NCBI RefSeq assembly: GCF_010119935.1
Contig: NZ_CP048209.1
Coordinates: 389,001-453,000, forward strand
DNA length: 64,000 nucleotides
Source: Paenibacillus lycopersici
GTDB lineage: Bacteria > Bacillota > Bacilli > Paenibacillales > Paenibacillaceae
Reading direction: 5' to 3'
The notes below the pieces were generated by a model that did no database searches, was not told where the DNA came from, and saw nothing but the letters and a program-made list of their open reading frames with translations. Of the stretch, positions 25,801 to 33,926 are shown piece by piece (within the stretch, counting starts at the first letter, position 1; each line of letters starts with the position of its first letter). The position numbers were made by a program, and so were the translations under genes.

Positions 25801-27839
25801 AGCCGGTCGGCCAGCCGCTCCAGGAAGGCGCCGAGCTGGACGCCGACTTCCACGCTCCGGCTGCTCGCCTCGGCTTTCCAGAACGGGATCTCGCTGAACC
25901 GGTTCGGCGCTTCCTGCACGTACACGCGGTCGTTCTCGATCCGGCTGATCATCCACGAGCTCGTTCCAAGCTGGAACACGTCGCCGGGGCGGCTTTCCGT
26001 GATGTATTCTTCGTCCAGTTCGCCGAGGTGGACGCGGCTGTCGGCATGATGGACCGGGTAATTGGAGGTGGACGGAATCGTGCCGGCCCCGGTCACGGAA
26101 GCCATCGCCGTATTGGCGCGCTTGCGCAGCCTGTCCGTGTCGCTGTCCCAGTCGACGAGCGGGCGGGCAAACGGGTAGAAGCCGGCCAGCACCTTCAGCG
26201 CCGATACGAGCCGTTCCCGGGGGAACGTGCGGTAGCATTCGCTCTGCACGATGAGGCCGTACAGCGCCTCCGCCGTCGTCTCGGCCGCCGCGGTCATGGA
26301 GACGATATGCTGCGACAGCACGTCAAGCGGTTCGTGCGGGAGCTCGATCGCTTCAATGTCGCGGCGCGTAATATTGCGGCATAGCACGGCCGCTTCCGGC
26401 AGCTCGCTGCGCTGCCGCGCGAGGATATAGCCGCGGCTGACGTCGCCGACGCCGTGGCCCGCCCGGCCGATGCGCTGGATGCCCGCGGCGGCGGCTTTGG
26501 GCGAGTCGACCTGAATGACGAGGTCGACGTGGCCGACGTCGATGCCGAGCTCGAGCGACGAGGTGGCGACGAGACAGCGCAGCTCGCCGGCTTTCAGCAT
26601 GCGCTCGACCTCGAGCCGCCGCTCGCGGGCAAGGCTGCCGTGGTGGGCGCGGGCCAGCTCGCGGCCGGCATGCTCGTTCAGGCGCAGCACGAGCCGCTCG
26701 CACAGCCGGCGGCTGTTCACGAACAGCAGCACGGAGCGCATGCCCTCCATCAGCGAGGCGATGCGCTCGACGATCGGCTGCCAGATGCCGTCGCGGGAGC
26801 GCACGGGCTGGCTCAGGTCGGGCATCGTGACGCGCACCTGAATGGACTTGACCATCGCGCTCTCCACGATGGCGACCGGCCGCGGCTTGTAGCCAAGCGG
26901 ATGGATAACCCCGGCCGCGGACCGCATGTCGGCGGCCTCGCGTGCAGCGTCATCCTGCTCACCGTCCCGCATGCCCGTCTCCGCCCGCGTCAAGCCGGAG
27001 CTTGTCTTCTCGCCGCTCATCGCGCCGGTTCCACGGGCAGCACTGTCCAGTGAAACGTCTTGCAATGCCGTCTCTTCGTTCATCTTCGCGCCGGCCTCAA
27101 GCGCAGCGCTATCCCGCGTACCGTTCCCGAACCCGCCGCGGGGTTCCGGCGCCCATCCGCCCAGAAACCGGGCGACCCGCGACAGCGGCTTCTGCGTCGC
27201 CGATACGCCGATGCGCTGCACGGCATGCGGCGACAGCGCAGCCAGCCGCTCCAGCGAGAGCGACAGATGCGCGCCGCGCTTGTCGCCGGCGAGGCTGTGG
27301 ATTTCGTCGACGATGACCGTCTCTACGATCCGCAGCATGCGGCGGCCCTTGTCCGACGTCAACAGCAGGTAGAGCGACTCCGGCGTCGTCACAAGCACAT
27401 CCGGCGGCCGATTGGCCATGCGGGCCCGTTCGCGCGGCGGCGTATCGCCGGTGCGGACGGCCGTCCGCATGCCCGGCCAGGCGCCGCCCGGCTCTTCGGC
27501 GGCGTACGCTTCGATGCGGTTCATAAAATCGACCAAATGATACTGGATGTCGTTATTCAGCGCCTTAAGCGGGGTAATATACAGTACGCGCACGCCGGCG
27601 GACCAAGCTTCGTCCTGCGCCGCGGCCTGCTCCTTGGCCAGCGCGAGCCGGCTGAGGCAGGGCAGCAGCGCCGCAAGCGTCTTGCCCGAGCCGGTCGGAG
27701 CGGCGATCAGCGTATGCCGGCCGGCGGCGATGGACGCCCAGGCGTCCTGCTGGACGGGAGTCGGTTCGCCGAAGGTCCGGGTGAACCAGCCGGCCAGCGT
27801 CGTATGGAAGCCCGCGAGGGCATCGGAAGAAGAGTTCAT
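22866..27839 (-). CDS. Lhr-type large superfamily 2 helicase
   Basis: A very large 1,657-residue helicase. RecA1 has Walker A APTGSGKT (47-54), TPESLYLLL, the DEIH box (178-181) and SAT (213-215); RecA2 has VATSSLELGIDVGHVD and QRIGRAGHG. A long Lhr-specific winged-helix and C-terminal region follows. Lhr proteins translocate 3'-5' on DNA and serve in repair. Two low-complexity insertions stand out: about residues 232-312, between the SAT motif and RecA2, and about 1330-1420 (Gly/Ala/Asp-rich). Usual family length is about 1,500. ATG at 27839 has AAGGAG ten bases upstream. Monocistronic. Confidence 0.92.
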   Translation of the reverse strand: MNSSSDALAGFHTTLAGWFTRTFGEPTPVQQDAWASIAAGRHTLIAAPTGSGKTLAALLPCLSRLALAKEQAAAQDEAWSAGVRVLYITPLKALNNDIQYHLVDFMNRIEAYAAEEPGGAWPGMRTAVRTGDTPPRERARMANRPPDVLVTTPESLYLLLTSDKGRRMLRIVETVIVDEIHSLAGDKRGAHLSLSLERLAALSPHAVQRIGVSATQKPLSRVARFLGGWAPEPRGGFGNGTRDSAALEAGAKMNEETALQDVSLDSAARGTGAMSGEKTSSGLTRAETGMRDGEQDDAAREAADMRSAAGVIHPLGYKPRPVAIVESAMVKSIQVRVTMPDLSQPVRSRDGIWQPIVERIASLMEGMRSVLLFVNSRRLCERLVLRLNEHAGRELARAHHGSLARERRLEVERMLKAGELRCLVATSSLELGIDVGHVDLVIQVDSPKAAAAGIQRIGRAGHGVGDVSRGYILARQRSELPEAAVLCRNITRRDIEAIELPHEPLDVLSQHIVSMTAAAETTAEALYGLIVQSECYRTFPRERLVSALKVLAGFYPFARPLVDWDSDTDRLRKRANTAMASVTGAGTIPSTSNYPVHHADSRVHLGELDEEYITESRPGDVFQLGTSSWMISRIENDRVYVQEAPNRFSEIPFWKAEASSRSVEVGVQLGAFLERLADRLGPALPSEEPDPASGMNMEREREEAAIAWLDTEYGLDHASAGQLIDLARAQQRTVGLPTARRIVIEHYRDLSNQTRIIIHNPLGRRLNRTWLLAIQRHFQRLLPYSMYGNAKDNGIELVVPEWDASWLQTLWQITAASAEPLLTEAITGSPLLAVAFRRIAETSLLLSRSFTRTPIWLKRLRSEELLKQALPYAAHFPYLEEAMRECLHHYLDTNGLVRLLASIAAGDVAVSVKEVNAPSPFAVHYISDYATAMVYEGDGLSEATQLQLLSVSKSLAGELFGQDAVRQAVDPAVAREEEARLEAVRQPPASADELFGLLKRRGDLSREELAAAAGRDADAWLAALGSTGRTLELDFGRGQRRWICAEERELYAAFPQSEASIAFVAGRFADHRLSFTEAELRERYPLLSAEDAARVADTLLALDRTEHAPFADDAERIWTSRSVARRLIRLTLEQARKQAEAIDPVDWMAHMSRLQHALSGTQLSGIDGLRLVIERLQGFFLPASHWETLIFPARVTGYRKDDLDLLCASGEVIWLGRKADGEKEGRIAFFLAEAKPLYAPVMRQADRPDEASKHPELLRLLRTGGASFLTKLSREYGKVPSELLADLLDLVWEGAVSNDQFAPLRLQLATKGKQLARTGSGLGRWYWTGSLADAAEEAEAEPGRLGGMSGPGGLDGINNPGGKADAAAGFGRADAVTGGSPLGTAASANGLPAPGGSPHGAERADAGGTYSLASDGGDGMAARELGAEALRAVSSDLSESALHWTQHLLDSCGIVSKELVQQLSPFAWDELMPVLKQLEQWGVVTRGLLVEGAGSLQFARRAGLDAARLPPPEQDGAAITMLAATDPANPFGLAADWPAARGSGFARKSGSFLVLQRGEWRYWLESNGKHIIELTAGPEPPDELPAGASASRRQEEETAAALREVFRTLLRQQKLSKIKIERWNGVPVAESPASGMLRALGAERDGRSLVIWPSGLR

Positions 27840-28069
27840 GCGGATAACAGCTCCTTATTTGTTCATGGAAGAACCGATGGGAAGAACCGATGGGCGAGAT
27901 CACAGTGCCTACTCTATCATGCTAGTATTCATCATGTCGCAATCGATTCCTTTCTAGACGCCCGAATAAACCGCGACGCAGCCAATTGACAGGTCAATAA
28001 GCAAGCTCATGCGCATACATATAGTTTTACATCAGCGACGGTGCTGAGGCTGCGGGAGGTAACGAGAAG

Positions 28070-28489
28070 ATGGCAAAATGGCGGGACAGCCTGGAGAAGC
28101 GGTTCACGGAATGGAGACGACTGGAGGACGCGGTGGAAGATACGCTTGCCGGCAGGCGCGTGCTGCGCGTCGCGGGGCCGAGGGCGCCGCGGCTGAAGAC
28201 GCCGGTATCGGTGGCGGTTAAGCAGGCGGAATTGAGTGCGGTGGAGGAGAAGTTCAAGGCCGGTCTGGCCTGCTTCTGCCTGGGGGAGCTGACGGGCGAG
28301 GAGCGGGCGTCGTTCCTGAACGCATGGCATGACCGGCTCGAGTCCGGGGCGACCGTCGTGCTGGCGGACCGCCGGGGCGAAGGCTGCGAGACGCCGGATC
28401 AGCTGCGCGACTTGTTCATGCCGCACGCCAGGGCATTGGACGTCGAGGTCGGCCCGACCTTCTGGTGGGTCCGCTACGAGCGGGCCTAG
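28070..28489 (+). CDS. Small protein resembling the C-terminal half of a class I methyltransferase
   Basis: A 139-residue protein. The later part (ELTGEERASFLNAWHDRLES then GATVVLADRR, and the final FWWVRYE) follows the pattern of strands 4-7 of SAM-dependent methyltransferases. There the phrase 'rf..fw......L.pGG.vv..D' leads to a terminal YWwvsY. The expected SAM-binding glycine loop near the N-terminus is not recognisable (RRVLRVAGPRAPRLK stands in its place). It is either a degenerate methyltransferase or a non-catalytic relative. ATG at 28070 follows GGGAGG. It ends in a strong hairpin. Confidence 0.6.
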   Translation: MAKWRDSLEKRFTEWRRLEDAVEDTLAGRRVLRVAGPRAPRLKTPVSVAVKQAELSAVEEKFKAGLACFCLGELTGEERASFLNAWHDRLESGATVVLADRRGEGCETPDQLRDLFMPHARALDVEVGPTFWWVRYERA

Positions 28490-28502
28490 GCGCCGTCAAC
28501 AA

Positions 28503-28550
28503 GCAAAGCCGCGGCTGCTTGTCCCGGGAGAGAAGCGGCTGCGGCTTTGC
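28503..28550. terminator. Bidirectional terminator hairpin
   Basis: An 18-bp stem with two mismatches, GCAAAGCCGCGGCTGCTT / AAGCGGCTGCGGCTTTGC, between convergent genes. Confidence 0.8.
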
Positions 28551-28610
28551 CTGCATTGCCGGCGGAGAGGGCTGCCCTTCCGCCGAACATATGTAATTCA
28601 TCGTCTTGCA

Positions 28611-29108
28611 TTAATCGGAATCGTTGTCGCCCGGTTCGTCGGAAGGATCGTCGGCATATTTATCGAATGTCTGCGGGCTCATGACGCGGCGCGCGGTTAC
28701 GTAGCGCTTCGAATAATAAGATTCTTCCAGGCCGCTGATCGTAACGCCTTTGCTGGAAGAAGCGTGCGCGAATTTGCCGTCGCCGACATAAATGCCGACA
28801 TGCGAGATGCCGTTTCCTGTCGTATTGAAGAATACGAGATCCCCAGGGATCAGATCGCCCTTGGCGATTTTCTTGCCCAGCCGAGCCTGCGATTGGGACG
28901 CATGCGGAATGTCGACGCCGAGTTTCTTGAACACGTACATCGTGAATCCGGAGCAGTCGAACCCTTTCGTGGTCGTGCCGCTGTAAACGTAGGGCGTGCC
29001 GATCAGATCGCTGATGACGCCATCCATCTTCGAATTGGCGAAAACGCTGCCAGCTTGGAATACGAATAGCATCGCGAGTCCGATCAAAAGTGCGGAGAAC
29101 TTCTTCAA
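28611..29108 (-). CDS. NlpC/P60 family cell-wall endopeptidase
   Basis: A 165-residue secreted hydrolase. The signal peptide (residues 1-24, ending VFA) is followed directly by one NlpC/P60 domain: Cys52 in FDCSGF, His103 in ISHVGIYVG and His115 in KFAHASS form the catalytic triad. It should cleave D-gamma-glutamyl-meso-DAP bonds in peptidoglycan stems. There is no separate wall-binding domain; the tail is short and acidic (DDPSDEPGDNDSD). Start is TTG with AAGGAG nine bases upstream. A c-di-AMP riboswitch precedes it, so expression should fall when c-di-AMP is high. Confidence 0.93.
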   Translation of the reverse strand: MKKFSALLIGLAMLFVFQAGSVFANSKMDGVISDLIGTPYVYSGTTTKGFDCSGFTMYVFKKLGVDIPHASQSQARLGKKIAKGDLIPGDLVFFNTTGNGISHVGIYVGDGKFAHASSSKGVTISGLEESYYSKRYVTARRVMSPQTFDKYADDPSDEPGDNDSD

Positions 29109-29128
29109 AACGGGAAACTCCTTCCAGT

Positions 29129-29268
29129 GCCTACGAGGTTAGCTGTGGGGTTCGGTTGAAGGCTCCCTATGATCGCCTCTGGCAGGCGCGCTCGAGCTCA
29201 TGCGCCTGTCGGGATCAATTCACCCAGAATGGTTCCCCCGTTTCCCGATATGGGAATTCGGCAAAATT
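29129..29268 (-). promoter_or_regulatory. c-di-AMP riboswitch (ydaO-yuaA type)
   Basis: On the minus strand the leader shows the conserved blocks in order: GCCGAATTCC near the 5' end, CGGGGGAACC, TGGGTGAAT, then AGGGAGCCTTC, CCGAACCCC and the hallmark ACAGCTAACCTCGTAGGC. It ends 20 nt before the TTG start of the NlpC/P60 gene. This RNA class binds two c-di-AMP molecules and is usually an OFF switch for wall hydrolases and potassium or osmolyte transport. Confidence 0.92.
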
Positions 29269-29488
29269 TTCATTTCACAGGGAGAATTATTCGATCATTT
29301 TGTCGCATCTCCTTCCGAGTTCACCTTTTGTTCACAAATTAAAATTATTAGAGTGCAACCTTTTATTTCTCATTTTCGTATAATAGCGCCGTTTTCGGGA
29401 TGTTTTGAAGCGTTCGTCACGATGTCGGATCGTTGGAGACGTTCTGTTGCATCTTGTCTGCGGCCGCCGCTCCGCGAACTGCCAAAAT

Positions 29489-29512
29489 AGCCCCTTCGGG
29501 ACCGAAGGGGCT
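29489..29512. terminator. Hairpin, first of two identical copies
   Basis: AGCCCCTTCGGG / ACCGAAGGGGCT forms a near-perfect stem. The identical 24 bases recur at 29908-29931, so the two hairpins bracket the dispersed-repeat copy B. No T run follows either. Confidence 0.6.
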
Positions 29513-29760
29513 ACAGGCTGTCGGGAAAGTATACGTTTCTTCGACGTTGCCCATGCCGTCTAGATCGTCTTCATGGGCAACGGACACAGAATCCGTTATT
29601 TGGTGGAAATCGGTAGGTTTGGGCTGGCGAAAGGACACAGAATTCGTTATTGTCTCCGGAGGGCATCGAAGGTCTGCCTCTTTGACGAAATAAAGGATCC
29701 TATGTCCGCGAACATATAAAAAAACCATGAATAGGGGCCGATAGCGGATTTCCTGTCCGG
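29513..29760. repeat. Dispersed repeat, copy B
   Basis: The copy starts with ACAGGCTGTCGGGAA directly after a hairpin. Its 179-bp core (29582-29760) has boxes GGACACAGAATCCGTTAT (29582), GGACACAGAATTCGTTAT (29633), AAAGGATCCTATGTCCG (29692) and TAGCGGATTTCCTGTCCG (29742). Order, orientation and spacing equal those of copy A at 19602-19780, while the sequence between boxes has diverged. The rest of the gap up to 30046 holds no supported gene. Confidence 0.85.
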
Positions 29761-29907
29761 ATGCAATGCTTCGAAGACAGTGCTGCTGCCAACTCTCCTT
29801 AATCTAAGCTGGGGAATGTGGAGGCGGCCGCCAGAAGCCCGAGGACTGCCGTTCCGGTTTTACGAGCCATTCCGTGTCATCAAACCTGGATTTCTCTACA
29901 ATGAATG

Positions 29908-29931
29908 AGCCCCTTCGGGACCGAAGGGGCT
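29908..29931. terminator. Hairpin, second identical copy
   Basis: Same 24-base hairpin as 29489-29512. It lies downstream of the membrane-protein gene on the minus strand and could terminate it. Confidence 0.6.
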
Positions 29932-30046
29932 CATAGGCGCATGGTGCGTTGGACGCATAATGGCTTGCCGGCTCAGCCGCATAAAGGGCGGTGCCGGCGG
30001 TTGCGGGCGGCCAGTCCGGCGAGCTACCCGGAGGGCAAGCATCCGC

Positions 30047-30865
30047 TCAGGATTGCTTCGACTGCCAGACGTCGTACTGGGCGGCGACCGTCCACACCTT
30101 CATGATCGTTCGCAGCAGCTGGTAGCCTTGATGCAGGATGAGCGCAAGCAAGCCGGCCCACAGCAGCGAGACGGAGGCGACCGTCACGCTCAGCAGGGCG
30201 CCGATGCCCCACATCAGGAACGAGATGCAGGCGAACGGGACGAGGTTCGCGATGCCGCTCCAGAGCGCCCGCATGGAGCCGCTGCCGGTCACCGCGCCGA
30301 ACTGCATGGCGAGGAAGAGCAGGTGCACGAGAACGGCCCAGAGGAGCCAGGCGCCTGCCCAAGGCCCGGCGGCTTGCGCGAATTGGATGAGCGATCCGCT
30401 CGACAAGAGCAGCTTCAGCGCATTCGGCAGCAGCCAGACGGCGGGCGCGAGCGTGAGCGCCGTTTCCGCCAGGTAGAGCAGGGCGACCGGCTTCCATGCT
30501 TTGCGGATGCCCTTCAGGAAGGTCGTTCCTTTCTCGTCGTTCGCATGATGCAGCGAGTGGAACAGCCCGGCGTTCAGGAACGGCGTGACGATCATCCGCC
30601 CGGCCAGCAGCCCGCAGAACAGCAGGGCGTACGGGCGGATCAGATCGGTCTTCATCAGCTGAAACTGCGCTTCCGTCAAGAAGAGGGAGATCGCGCTGCT
30701 GCTGGCCGCATACGAGTCGGGGAACCGTTTGAGCAGCGGAACCGCGATTCCTTCGATGGTCCGGTAGAGGAAGAAGCCCCATATGAGCTCATATAGAAAC
30801 AGCAGGATGATGATATAGAAGTGCTTGGTCGTCAATTGCCAGCCTTGCTTGATATGCGTCTTCAT
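30047..30865 (-). CDS. Polytopic membrane protein, function unknown
   Basis: A 272-residue protein with about six hydrophobic segments (for example HFYIIILLFLYELIWGFFL, LLYLAETALTLAPAVWLL, AWLLWAVLVHLLFLAMQF). I do not recognise the family. ATG at 30865 is preferred because AAGGAGGTGA lies upstream of it; an ATG seven codons earlier overlaps that site. It begins 31 nt after the M1 peptidase gene on the same strand, so the two are probably one operon. It may help position or supply substrates to the peptidase, but this is only context. Confidence 0.8.
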   Translation of the reverse strand: MKTHIKQGWQLTTKHFYIIILLFLYELIWGFFLYRTIEGIAVPLLKRFPDSYAASSSAISLFLTEAQFQLMKTDLIRPYALLFCGLLAGRMIVTPFLNAGLFHSLHHANDEKGTTFLKGIRKAWKPVALLYLAETALTLAPAVWLLPNALKLLLSSGSLIQFAQAAGPWAGAWLLWAVLVHLLFLAMQFGAVTGSGSMRALWSGIANLVPFACISFLMWGIGALLSVTVASVSLLWAGLLALILHQGYQLLRTIMKVWTVAAQYDVWQSKQS

Positions 30866-30896
30866 TCGTGAGGTCACCTCCTTCATTCATAGTGGA

Positions 30897-32897
30897 TTAC
30901 CAGGCAAGCGAGGAGAACAGCGTCTCGAGCAGCTTCGAGAGGCCGACGCTCCAGCGGGTGCGCGTCTTCGCGTCCAGATCGGCTTTCATGAAGTTATTGA
31001 TGTGCTTGTTGTCGAGCACGTTGTCGTTCTGCGGATCGACCGCGGCCCAGAGCAGCTTCGCGCTGTGCACGATCTTGATCTGAATGTGGGCGTCCTGGCC
31101 GTCCCATACTTTCGGCATGACGGTACCGTCCGCGAAATGGAGCATGATCGTCACGGGACCAACGCTGCCGCCGCTCTTCTTGATGAGCACGACGTTCTCG
31201 AAGAGCTGCTTCCCGTCCTGCTTGACCGGATTGACGTGAATCGAAGCGACGGAGTAGTCCGACATGGCGTCGCCGTAGACGAAATGGCTGAAGTAGTCGT
31301 TCCACTTCGTCTTCGTCACCGACTCCACGACTTTCTGGAAATCGGCGGTGGACGGGTGCTTGAACTTGAACTTCTGGAAATACGTCCGCATGATCTTGCG
31401 CATCGTCGCTTCGCCGACCTGCTTCTCGATGCCGATCAGCACGAGCTTGGCGCGGATGTACACGTTCTCGGCGTAGTGGTTGTTGCTTTGATACGACCAG
31501 GACAGCTGCTTCAGCGGCGCGGGATCGGTCATATAGCTCGATTCCACGGGCAGATTCGGCGCCACGCCGTATTCGCTCTCCATCACTTTGTCTTCGGCGT
31601 AGGAGGTGAAGCCTTCGTCGAGCCACGCTTCTTCGAATTCGTTGGAGGCGACCATGCCGTACCAGTATTGGTGGCCGATCTCATGCACGACGGTGCGCTC
31701 CAGGTCGTAGCCGGGGTTGCTGTTCTCCGCCGAGAACGCCGTGACGAGCGTCGGGTATTCCATGCCGCCCGCGCCGTTGCCGCCTTTGGGCGGGACGACG
31801 ATGGAGAGCGTCGTATACGGGTATTCCCCGTACCACTGCGCGTATTTGGCCAACGCCGACTTGGCCGCGTGCATGTAGCGGTCTTTCAAATCGGCGTGCT
31901 GCGGATCGAGGTACAGCTTGATGCGCACGCCGGGTACGCCCGTCGTGGAGTACGGCTCTTCGTAATAGACGAAGTCCGGGGAAGCGGACCAGCCGAAGTC
32001 GTGCACGTCGTCGGCGTAGAATTGATACGTCTTGCGGCCGTCCTTCACGACGGAGGCCTTCGCTTGAAATCCGGTCGCGGCCACCTTGTAAGCGGAAGGG
32101 ACGTTGATTTTCACGCTGTAGATGCCGAAGTCGCTGTAGAACTCCGAGTTGCCGTGGTACTGGTGCACGTTCCAGCCTTCCGTCGTCCGGCCTCTCGTGC
32201 CCGCCGTCTCGTACACGGCCAGCTTCGGAAACCATTGGCCCGCCATGACGAAATTGCCGGCGTAGCCCATGCGCGCGAACACTTCGGGCAGCTTCACCTC
32301 GAACTTCATGCGCAGCGTGACGCTCTTTCCCGGCGCTACTGGGGTCGGCAGCTTAAGCTTGGCCAGCGTAAGATCGCTCGGATTGCCGTCGTCGGGCTGG
32401 ACGAAGTGCAGGCGCGGCAGGAGGCTGTAGCCTTCCGTCGTCTGGAGCGAGAGCAGGTTCATGTAGCCCGTGCTGTCCGCGGTAGCCTTGTCCTCCCGCA
32501 GCTGTCCGCCGGACTCCTTCATGAAGGTGGTGTCCTTGGAGCGGAAGGCGTTCGGATAGAAGTGAAAATACAGCTCGGACACCTGCTGTTTGCCGGGGTT
32601 TGTCCACGTGACGGACTGCTCGCCCTGCAGCATGTGCGTGCTCTCCTGCAGCGTGACGTCGATGTGGTACTCCGTGACGCGTTTGCTGAGCGCGACGGGC
32701 TTCGGCTGCATGACGTTGTCCGGCTCCTGCGGGGCCGGCGGCGCTGCCTGCTTAGGGGCGCCATCTTGCTTCGCGGGGACGGAAGCGAACGTATATTGCG
32801 AGACCCAGGCATTCCCGAACCCTTGCCTCGCCGTGACGCCGATAATGACGGCGGCGAGGGCGAAGAGCAGAATACGTTTGGCGTAACGTGGATTCAT
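30897..32897 (-). CDS. Membrane-anchored M1 family (gluzincin) metallopeptidase
   Basis: A 666-residue aminopeptidase-type protein. An N-terminal hydrophobic segment (ILLFALAAVIIGVTA) acts as signal or anchor, followed by a Pro/Ala linker. An aminopeptidase-N-like beta domain follows. The catalytic domain has HEIGH at 405-409 and the third zinc ligand Glu428, giving HEXXH-18-E; GGMEYPT supplies the GxMEN-like substrate motif. The C-terminal part is probably helical and beta. Start at 32897 follows GGGAGGG. Extracytoplasmic peptide trimming is likely. It shares an operon with a polytopic membrane protein. Confidence 0.92.
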   Translation of the reverse strand: MNPRYAKRILLFALAAVIIGVTARQGFGNAWVSQYTFASVPAKQDGAPKQAAPPAPQEPDNVMQPKPVALSKRVTEYHIDVTLQESTHMLQGEQSVTWTNPGKQQVSELYFHFYPNAFRSKDTTFMKESGGQLREDKATADSTGYMNLLSLQTTEGYSLLPRLHFVQPDDGNPSDLTLAKLKLPTPVAPGKSVTLRMKFEVKLPEVFARMGYAGNFVMAGQWFPKLAVYETAGTRGRTTEGWNVHQYHGNSEFYSDFGIYSVKINVPSAYKVAATGFQAKASVVKDGRKTYQFYADDVHDFGWSASPDFVYYEEPYSTTGVPGVRIKLYLDPQHADLKDRYMHAAKSALAKYAQWYGEYPYTTLSIVVPPKGGNGAGGMEYPTLVTAFSAENSNPGYDLERTVVHEIGHQYWYGMVASNEFEEAWLDEGFTSYAEDKVMESEYGVAPNLPVESSYMTDPAPLKQLSWSYQSNNHYAENVYIRAKLVLIGIEKQVGEATMRKIMRTYFQKFKFKHPSTADFQKVVESVTKTKWNDYFSHFVYGDAMSDYSVASIHVNPVKQDGKQLFENVVLIKKSGGSVGPVTIMLHFADGTVMPKVWDGQDAHIQIKIVHSAKLLWAAVDPQNDNVLDNKHINNFMKADLDAKTRTRWSVGLSKLLETLFSSLAW

Positions 32898-33174
32898 GAC
32901 ATGATTCCCTCCCGTTGACAAGCTTCTAAAGCATGTATATGTTTGCTTTTCCGGGATTATTAGCTAAAATGGAATTAATGTGCGGACGGGTTCGAAGGAA
33001 TGGCGGAAGCCGCGCCGCACGCGGAATTCAAGGCTTTCGAGGAAGGCTTGAAATATAAGCCTTTATAAGTTTTCGGCTTATAGATACGCTTGTATTTCTC
33101 CGGAATGAAACGCGGCAAGCCGCAAGCAGGACGGCGACAGCCGTTTCACCTTGGGACAGGAGTTGAACGATAGG

Positions 33175-33699
33175 ATGAGCGAGCAGGACAATAATCAGCG
33201 GCCGCCGGAGAAGAAAGAGAAGAAGTCGCTTTCCCTCAACGTGGTGAGCAATAAGGAACATAGAGGGTTCGGCGCGGGGACGATCGATCTGAGCGACGTC
33301 GCCTGCGTCATGATCGATAACGGCGAGGCCTACATCGACGTCGGCGCGATGCACGCGAAGAGCAAGATCGAACGCGGCATCAAGTTCAGCACGAACAAGG
33401 AAGACGTGCCGAACGGCCGCCCGTGCTGGATCGTATGGGTCGCGGTGGACCGGAACGAGGAAGGCGCCTTCTATGCGGGGGCGACGGCATGCCCGATGCT
33501 GGTCGATTCGGAAGCGCGGCGCGGCTGGAAGATTCTCGCGCAGCACGTGAACAACCTCGACTACGCCATCAAGCGGCGCTTCATGCTCGATGAGCTGGGC
33601 GCGGAAGAGAAGCAGGCGCTCAAGAAGCTGCTCGTCTCGCATAACGCGGAATGGTGGGAGCGCTCGTCGGATAAGCTGAAGGAAGCGCTGAACGTATAA
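33175..33699 (+). CDS. ywhD: YwhD family protein
   Basis: A 174-residue conserved Bacillales protein. After a polar, lysine-rich N-terminus it shows the YwhD core: SLNVVSNKEHRGFGAGTIDL, then AYIDVGAMHAKSKIERGIKF, and the C-terminal ERSSDKLKEAL-type helix. The function is unknown. In B. subtilis it neighbours pbpG (ywhE), speE and speB; here that group starts 17 kb to the right. ATG at 33175 has GGAG 12 nt upstream; a TTG four codons earlier is too close to that site. Confidence 0.88.
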   Translation: MSEQDNNQRPPEKKEKKSLSLNVVSNKEHRGFGAGTIDLSDVACVMIDNGEAYIDVGAMHAKSKIERGIKFSTNKEDVPNGRPCWIVWVAVDRNEEGAFYAGATACPMLVDSEARRGWKILAQHVNNLDYAIKRRFMLDELGAEEKQALKKLLVSHNAEWWERSSDKLKEALNV

Positions 33700-33786
33700 G
33701 GGCCGCCGGCTCTTGAACGATGCGGCTTCCCGGGGAACGGCTGTACCGGAGCGGGCAGCCCGGGGGTTACCGGCAAGGAAGGAACG

Positions 33787-33827
33787 CGATTGTCCGTTCT
33801 CCGATTGGAGCGGGCAGTCGTTTTTTT
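33787..33827 (+). terminator. Intrinsic terminator after ywhD
   Basis: An imperfect stem CGATTGTCCG...CTCC / GGAGCGGGCAGTCG with G-U pairs, followed by seven T. Confidence 0.75.
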
Positions 33828-33851
33828 ATATAGGACGGAGCATGGATCGCG

Positions 33852-33893
33852 TTGACAATGCTTATGAATTAATTGATAATGATTATCAGTATC
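33852..33893 (+). promoter_or_regulatory. Flavodoxin promoter overlapped by a Fur box
   Basis: TTGACA (33852-33857), 17 bp, GATAAT (33875-33880) is a near-perfect SigA promoter. The 15-bp dyad TGATAATGATTATCA (33874-33888) is the 7-1-7 Fur box. The 19-bp site 33875-33893 differs from GATAATGATAATCATTATC at two positions. Fur-iron would cover the -10 and shut the gene off. Confidence 0.92.
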
Positions 33894-33926
33894 AATTAAT
33901 TGAGAATTGCTGAAGGAGTGAACGAA

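Noticed and set aside
30825..32918. Long plus-strand open frame opposite the M1 peptidase
   Set aside because: Shadow of the peptidase codons; the peptidase frame has the complete zinc site and a good start.
33054..33082. TATAAGCC / GGCTTATA dyad upstream of ywhD
   Set aside because: Only 8 bp with a 13-base loop, no T run and no match to a known operator; too weak to call.
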